6,148 bases of DNA. Source: Ruminococcus sp. CAG:403. Lineage in GTDB: Bacteria; Bacillota; Clostridia; Oscillospirales; Ruminococcaceae. Position 1 is the first letter of the stretch; each line of letters opens with the position of its first letter. The stretch lies in NCBI GenBank assembly GCA_000437255.1, contig FR899084.1, forward strand, positions 17,079-23,226, given 5' to 3'. Positions 4,842 through 6,148 of this stretch are shown in pieces. Both the position numbers and the translations under genes were made by a program. The notes under the pieces were generated by a model, which did no database searches, was not told the origin of the DNA, and saw nothing but the letters and a program-made list of their open reading frames with translations.

Positions 4842-6148
4842 ATGCAATTCAAACGACTCTTAGCCGGTATGCTTGCAGGTCTCACCATGACCACAAGCGT
4901 GCCGCTTGCGAACACAGGGATTTCCTTTGATTTGCAGGCACACGCAGAGGGAGAAACACAAACCAATGCACCGCCCTTAAACGACAACGGAACAGAAACG
5001 GATACCAGTGATGACTTTTATGAATTGGACAGCGCAGATGACTTATACTGGTTTGCAGAATTGGTAAACGGCACACTGGATGGTGTAGAACAGAATCAAG
5101 CTGCCAATGCAAAATTGACAGCTAATATCACGGTCAATGAGCGTGTTTTGTTAGAGGACGGTTCTCTAAATGAAGAGGAAGCCGTAAATTTCCGGCAATG
5201 GACACCAATCGGAAACAAAGAATTCCCGTCTCGTGTCCCGTATCAAGGCATTTTTGATGGAAACGGATATACCATTAGCGGATTATATTATAACAATCAA
5301 GAAAAAGTAGATTGTATGGGACTTTTTGGCTGTGCAGATTCCGCAAAAATTCAAAATATAAACGTAAAGGATTTGTATTTTTCCGGAAATGCAATCGGCA
5401 TGGGCGGCATTTGTGGTGGAACTTATAATGGCACCCAATTGATCAATTGCTCTGTGACAGGTACGATGGTCAATAATAACGGAGACCTTGGCGGTATTGT
5501 TGGCGTCAATCGAGGAACTGTCTTAAATTGTCATACAGTTATTACGCTTTCTGGAAGTCAACGCATGGGCGGCATTTCTGGAGCAAATGATACTACCATT
5601 TCCAATTGCTATGCAATCGGAAGCATTTCCGGATCTGGATACCTGGGAGGCATTACTGGCACGCATCTCTATGATGCAGCTATTTCAACTTGTTATGCAA
5701 TGGTTATCCTTCCAACCGGTGAAAACACAGGCGGCATTGCCGGATTTATGAACACATATAGCGGTGGAAAACAAGGAACCATTTCTAACTCCTATTATCT
5801 AAAACAAGAGAATATCGATGCAACTGGAAATGGCGGAGAAGTTGCCACTGCCAAAACAGAAGAGGAATTTGCGAGCGGTGACGTTTGTTATCTTTTAAAT
5901 AATGATCCATCCAATCTTTCCTTTTATCAAAATCTTGGCACAGATTTGTATCCCAACTTAGATGCAGCTAGTGGAATTGTTTATCAAACTACACTTTGCA
6001 GTGGCTCTATTGGCTATTCTAATACCATGGAGAATCCGCATCTTTACCAGAACGGCTTCTGCAGCAAATGCGGAGCCTATGAACCAGCTACCCCAAATGC
6101 AGATGATGTCTATGAAATTGACAATGCCGGAAAATTATACTGGTTTGC
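4842..6148 (+). CDS. Secreted GLUG-repeat (beta-helix) modular surface protein, C-terminus beyond window
   Basis: The frame is open for 435 complete codons with no stop. Residues 1-35 look like a signal peptide: K4 R5, a hydrophobic stretch at about 6-23, and an AHA signal-peptidase site at 33-35. An acidic, Thr/Asn-rich linker follows (36-56). A head module (57-100) opens DDFYELDSADDLYWFAELVN. Residues 118-163 (WTPIG, FDGNGYTISGLYY, MGLFG) lead into GLUG-type repeats at 187-301, predicted to form a right-handed beta-helix. A closing segment (about 339-381, EEFASGDVCYLLNN then DLYPNL) resembles the end of such domains in gut bacterial proteins. C386, H400, C407 and C410 form a possible metal site. 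At 421 the head module begins again, so the protein is modular and longer than seen. An export and cell-surface or extracellular role is inferred; the ligand, any enzyme domain and the anchor are unknown. Confidence 0.9.
   Translation, partial: MQFKRLLAGMLAGLTMTTSVPLANTGISFDLQAHAEGETQTNAPPLNDNGTETDTSDDFYELDSADDLYWFAELVNGTLDGVEQNQAANAKLTANITVNERVLLEDGSLNEEEAVNFRQWTPIGNKEFPSRVPYQGIFDGNGYTISGLYYNNQEKVDCMGLFGCADSAKIQNINVKDLYFSGNAIGMGGICGGTYNGTQLINCSVTGTMVNNNGDLGGIVGVNRGTVLNCHTVITLSGSQRMGGISGANDTTISNCYAIGSISGSGYLGGITGTHLYDAAISTCYAMVILPTGENTGGIAGFMNTYSGGKQGTISNSYYLKQENIDATGNGGEVATAKTEEEFASGDVCYLLNNDPSNLSFYQNLGTDLYPNLDAASGIVYQTTLCSGSIGYSNTMENPHLYQNGFCSKCGAYEPATPNADDVYEIDNAGKLYWF
5316..5744 (+). repeat. 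GLUG-type protein repeats inside the secreted protein
   Basis: Residues 159-301 hold MGLFG (159-163), then MGGICG (187), LGGIVG (216), MGGISG (242), LGGITG (268) and TGGIAG (296), spaced 29, 26, 26 and 28 residues. Most are followed by an asparagine/cysteine turn (INC, LNC, SNC, STC, SNS), placing Cys at 203, 230, 256 and 284. This matches the GLUG motif family and suggests one repeat per coil of a beta-helix. The DNA copies are diverged, so it is an old protein repeat, not a recent tandem duplication. Confidence 0.85.
6102..6148 (+). repeat. Second copy of the N-terminal head module, cut by the window edge
   Basis: Residues 421-435 (DDVYEIDNAGKLYWF, next codon GC. so Ala) repeat residues 57-72 (DDFYELDSADDLYWFA) with 11 of 16 identical, counting the inferred Ala. 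The first copy is at DNA positions 5010-5057. The architecture beyond the window is therefore likely to be another head plus repeat domain. Confidence 0.8.

Noticed and set aside
4882..5112. 76-codon minus-strand open frame
   Set aside because: It is antisense to the signal peptide and head module of the secreted protein. It has a His/Pro/Arg-rich composition and no recognisable domain.

Overview
The window looks like a chromosomal segment from a Gram-positive gut-type Clostridium relative, most likely Ruminococcus or another Oscillospiraceae. The evidence is strong GGAGG-type ribosome binding sites, near-consensus sigma-A promoters, AT-rich intergenic DNA, and a secreted repeat protein of a style common in that group. 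The genus is inferred from style, not shown.

Left part (6-3633, minus strand): two fused permease-ATPase ABC half-transporters lie in tandem. The upstream one (1861-3633) stops 5 nt before the true start of the downstream one (98-1855), whose ribosome binding site straddles that stop codon. The pair is almost certainly co-translated and forms a heterodimer. Both ATPase domains keep all catalytic motifs. The D-loop region reads DPENE, which I associate from memory with the YbtP/YbtQ and IrtA/IrtB siderophore importers, so an iron-siderophore importer is a serious alternative to a generic multidrug exporter. A perfect 19-bp inverted repeat at 6-53 follows the operon.

Middle (3634-4535, minus strand): a TetR-family repressor (3847-4467) is encoded just upstream of the transporter pair. 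Its promoter is a perfect TTGACA-17-TATAAT, and a 17-bp palindrome plus a third half-site overlies the -10 and the start of the transcript, which predicts autorepression. The 213-nt leader between tetR and the transporters holds a second, unrelated 16-bp palindrome (GTTAGCT/AGCTAAC).

Right part (4536-6148, plus strand): an AT-rich spacer carries two exact copies of a 14-bp sequence, 20 bp apart, directly upstream of a good promoter and a perfect ribosome binding site. These drive a divergent gene that stays open to the window edge (435 codons seen). It encodes a secreted protein with a signal peptide, a GLUG-type beta-helix of about five 26-29-residue repeats, a Cys/His cluster, and the start of a second copy of its N-terminal module.

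The tetR-ABC block reads as one regulated transport locus. The secreted repeat protein appears to be a separate unit with its own activator-type promoter. I see no convincing wholly new system. The items most worth following up are the direct-repeat promoter, the transport direction of the ABC pair, and the modular GLUG protein.
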